From: Anaerolineaceae bacterium
Lineage (GTDB): Bacteria; Chloroflexota; Anaerolineae; Aggregatilineales; Phototrophicaceae
Reading direction: 5' to 3'
Assembly: GCA_020634115.1 (NCBI GenBank)
Contig: JACKCH010000012.1
Coordinates: forward strand, 744,001-808,000
DNA: 64,000 nt
The position numbers and the translations under genes are program-made. The notes below the pieces were generated by a model, which did no database searches, was not told the origin of the DNA, and saw nothing but the letters and a program-made list of their open reading frames with translations. Positions 62,653 to 64,000 of this stretch are shown in pieces (positions within the stretch are counted from its first letter, which is position 1; the number at the start of each line of letters is the position of its first letter).

Positions 62653-64000
62653 TTAGGCTTCGATAGATGAATGAAACGACACGGAAAATTCGCCCGCTTC
62701 AATGTGCCAAATCTGCGTGGCGAAGCGGTCTACAAAGTAGCGGTCATGCACCACCGCCAGCACACTCCCCTGGTAAGAGCGGAGCGCCTGTTCAAAACGT
62801 TCTCGCGCCGGAACGTCCAGATGGTTGATTGGCTCATCCAGGATGAGCAGATTCGCGCCTTGCGCCACCGGGATCGCCAGCATCAGGCAGGCGCGTTCAC
62901 CATAGCTAAGTTGCTCAACCGGACGAAACACTTCGTCCCCGCTGAACAGGAAGAAGTGCAGGAAGGTACGGGCTTCGGTTTCTGACATCGGGGCGGCGGC
63001 CAGCAGGGTTTCCAGGGGCGTACTCCCGGAGTCGAGGATTTCCTGCTCCTGTGCCAGGTAGCCGACCTGCACGCTGTTGGCGATACGCGCCGTGCCGGAC
63101 AGAGGTGGGAGTTCCCCGATGATGGTTTTCAGGAGGGTACTTTTGCCCTGCCCATTGGGGCCAAGCACCGCGATGCGTTCCCCGGTCATGACACTCACCG
63201 TCACATCCTGGAGCAACGGCCTGCCCGGTTCGTAACCGATGGCTAACTGATCGAGGATCACGATTTCACGATCACTGGGCAGCGCCGAGACATCTTCCAA
63301 CAAGCCCATGCGAAGCGGCCAGGCAGGGATGGGCTTCTCGACTCGTTCTTCCGATTCCATATAGCGTTCCAGGCGTTTCTTCTTGGCCTGGGCGCGACTG
63401 GCGACTTTCTTCGCATACCGGCGCTGGGTACTATCTTTGGTCGCGTTCTCTTTGCGCACCGCCCGCGCCATTGTCTGCCGGAAATCCGCCTGTAAGCGGG
63501 CGATCTCGGCCTGCTGGTCACGCCACGCCGCCCACTGTTTATCGAGTTCAGACTGCACGGTTTTAACGTACTGGCTGTAATTCCCCTCGTACAGCCGCGC
63601 CGTGTGCTGGCGGTCATCCAGGGCGACAAGGCGGGTGATGGTTTCATCCAGAAAGGTGCGGTCATGTGAAACGATGAGCGCCCCGCCCTGGAACGCCCGC
63701 AACCAGCCTTCGAGCCATTCCAGGCCGGTGATGTCAAGGTGATTGGTCGGTTCGTCCAGAACCAGTAAATCCGGCTCACTGAGGAGGAGCGATGCCAGTC
63801 CCAGGCGGGTTTTCTGCCCACCGGAGAGCATCCCAACCGGCGAATCGAGGTCAACATCGGCCAGGTTCAGCCCGGCTAGGATCGGCTCCACGACTCCGGC
63901 GGACAGGCCGGTGCTAACGCGCTCAAACTGTTCGAGGGCATCACCGTAGGCCGCCAGCAGACCCGGCAGGTCGTCCTCACTCGCCTCGGCTATGGCGTCG
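62653..64000 (-). CDS. ABC-F ATPase (N-terminus beyond window)
   Basis: The minus-strand frame is open to the right edge, so the first P-loop is missing. What is seen: first signature LSGGQKTRLGLASLLL with Walker B LLVLDEPTNHLD; the inter-domain linker rich in Lys/Arg (about KKVASRAQAKKKRLERY); the second P-loop LGPNGQGKSTLLKTI; second signature LSYGERACLMLAI; and second Walker B LLILDEPINHLD, with Ile for the usual Thr. ABC-F proteins bind ribosomes and act in translation or antibiotic resistance. There is no membrane segment. It heads the SDR/GNAT group. Confidence 0.93.
   Translation of the reverse strand, partial: DAIAEASEDDLPGLLAAYGDALEQFERVSTGLSAGVVEPILAGLNLADVDLDSPVGMLSGGQKTRLGLASLLLSEPDLLVLDEPTNHLDITGLEWLEGWLRAFQGGALIVSHDRTFLDETITRLVALDDRQHTARLYEGNYSQYVKTVQSELDKQWAAWRDQQAEIARLQADFRQTMARAVRKENATKDSTQRRYAKKVASRAQAKKKRLERYMESEERVEKPIPAWPLRMGLLEDVSALPSDREIVILDQLAIGYEPGRPLLQDVTVSVMTGERIAVLGPNGQGKSTLLKTIIGELPPLSGTARIANSVQVGYLAQEQEILDSGSTPLETLLAAAPMSETEARTFLHFFLFSGDEVFRPVEQLSYGERACLMLAIPVAQGANLLILDEPINHLDVPARERFEQALRSYQGSVLAVVHDRYFVDRFATQIWHIEAGEFSVSFHSSIEA

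Noticed and set aside
1..64000. CRISPR array, tRNA, rRNA or transposase
   Set aside because: No regularly spaced repeats, no tRNA-like cloverleaf with TTCGAAT-type arm, and no transposase motif were found by reading both strands.

Overview
The window is a piece of a bacterial chromosome that is moderately GC-rich, densely coded, and has many short same-strand operons separated by intrinsic terminators. I see no rRNA, tRNA, CRISPR array, insertion sequence or phage genes. The gene mix suggests a Chloroflexota (Anaerolineae-like) organism: GT39-type membrane glycosyltransferases, FHA/PP2C/kinase-type phospho-signalling, a Thr/Pro-rich TPTPT-style extracytoplasmic linker, an LLM-class oxidoreductase, AIM24, MutS2 and several GNAT acetyltransferases. 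This placement is an inference from gene content; no marker gene here settles it.

Layout. 1-4.6 kb: a PP2C phosphatase cut by the left edge, an SDR/GNAT pair, a solitary LutA-like Fe-S protein and a D-hydantoinase/dihydropyrimidinase. 5.0-8.9 kb: an apparent operon of a GT39-like membrane glycosyltransferase, a Tat-signal small subunit and a GMC oxidoreductase. 9-15 kb: a protein with two SLATT/DUF4231 units, a ROK kinase lacking its zinc motif, a CNNM/CorC-type membrane protein, a DinB-fold protein and an OmpR-type two-component system. 15.2-19.2 kb: an ABC-2-like membrane protein, a pentapeptide-repeat protein, a small unknown, and two adjacent paralogues that each join a Swt1-type HEPN domain (RX4H motif) to a C-terminal FHA domain. 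This pair is the most unusual locus of the window.

19.2-34 kb: an epimerase/cupin pair, a ferritin-like protein, an LLM oxidoreductase, a threonine-dehydrogenase-like epimerase, RecN behind a B-box zinc membrane protein, a secreted protein, an isocitrate/isopropylmalate-type dehydrogenase, a second GT39 protein with an overlapping GNAT, and MutS2 under a clear sigma70-type promoter. 33.6-39.2 kb: a consensus promoter with a structured leader in front of a 77-aa unknown, AIM24, a TetR regulator, one ABC ATPase and three paralogous ABC-2 permeases.

39.2-54 kb: small membrane proteins, an APH-fold kinase, an S9 peptidase with an extra C-terminal domain, an L,D-transpeptidase, a 1456-aa transmembrane protein with an atypical kinase domain, a VOC protein and a TAP-like hydrolase. 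54-64 kb: a class III aminotransferase, HEAT-repeat and SPFH proteins, two double-GNAT proteins, a membrane-anchored barrel-like protein, an SDR and an ABC-F ATPase cut by the right edge.

How the genes may work together (inference). PP2C, the FHA pair and the kinase-like protein point to Ser/Thr phospho-signalling, although they are far apart. Hydantoinase and aminotransferase could act in reductive pyrimidine or hydantoin breakdown. The TetR gene and the ABC ATPase with its three permeases form a self-contained regulated export module. Several short inverted repeats, some with CTAC or CATG-rich arms, recur in intergenic spaces and look like a dispersed repeat family.
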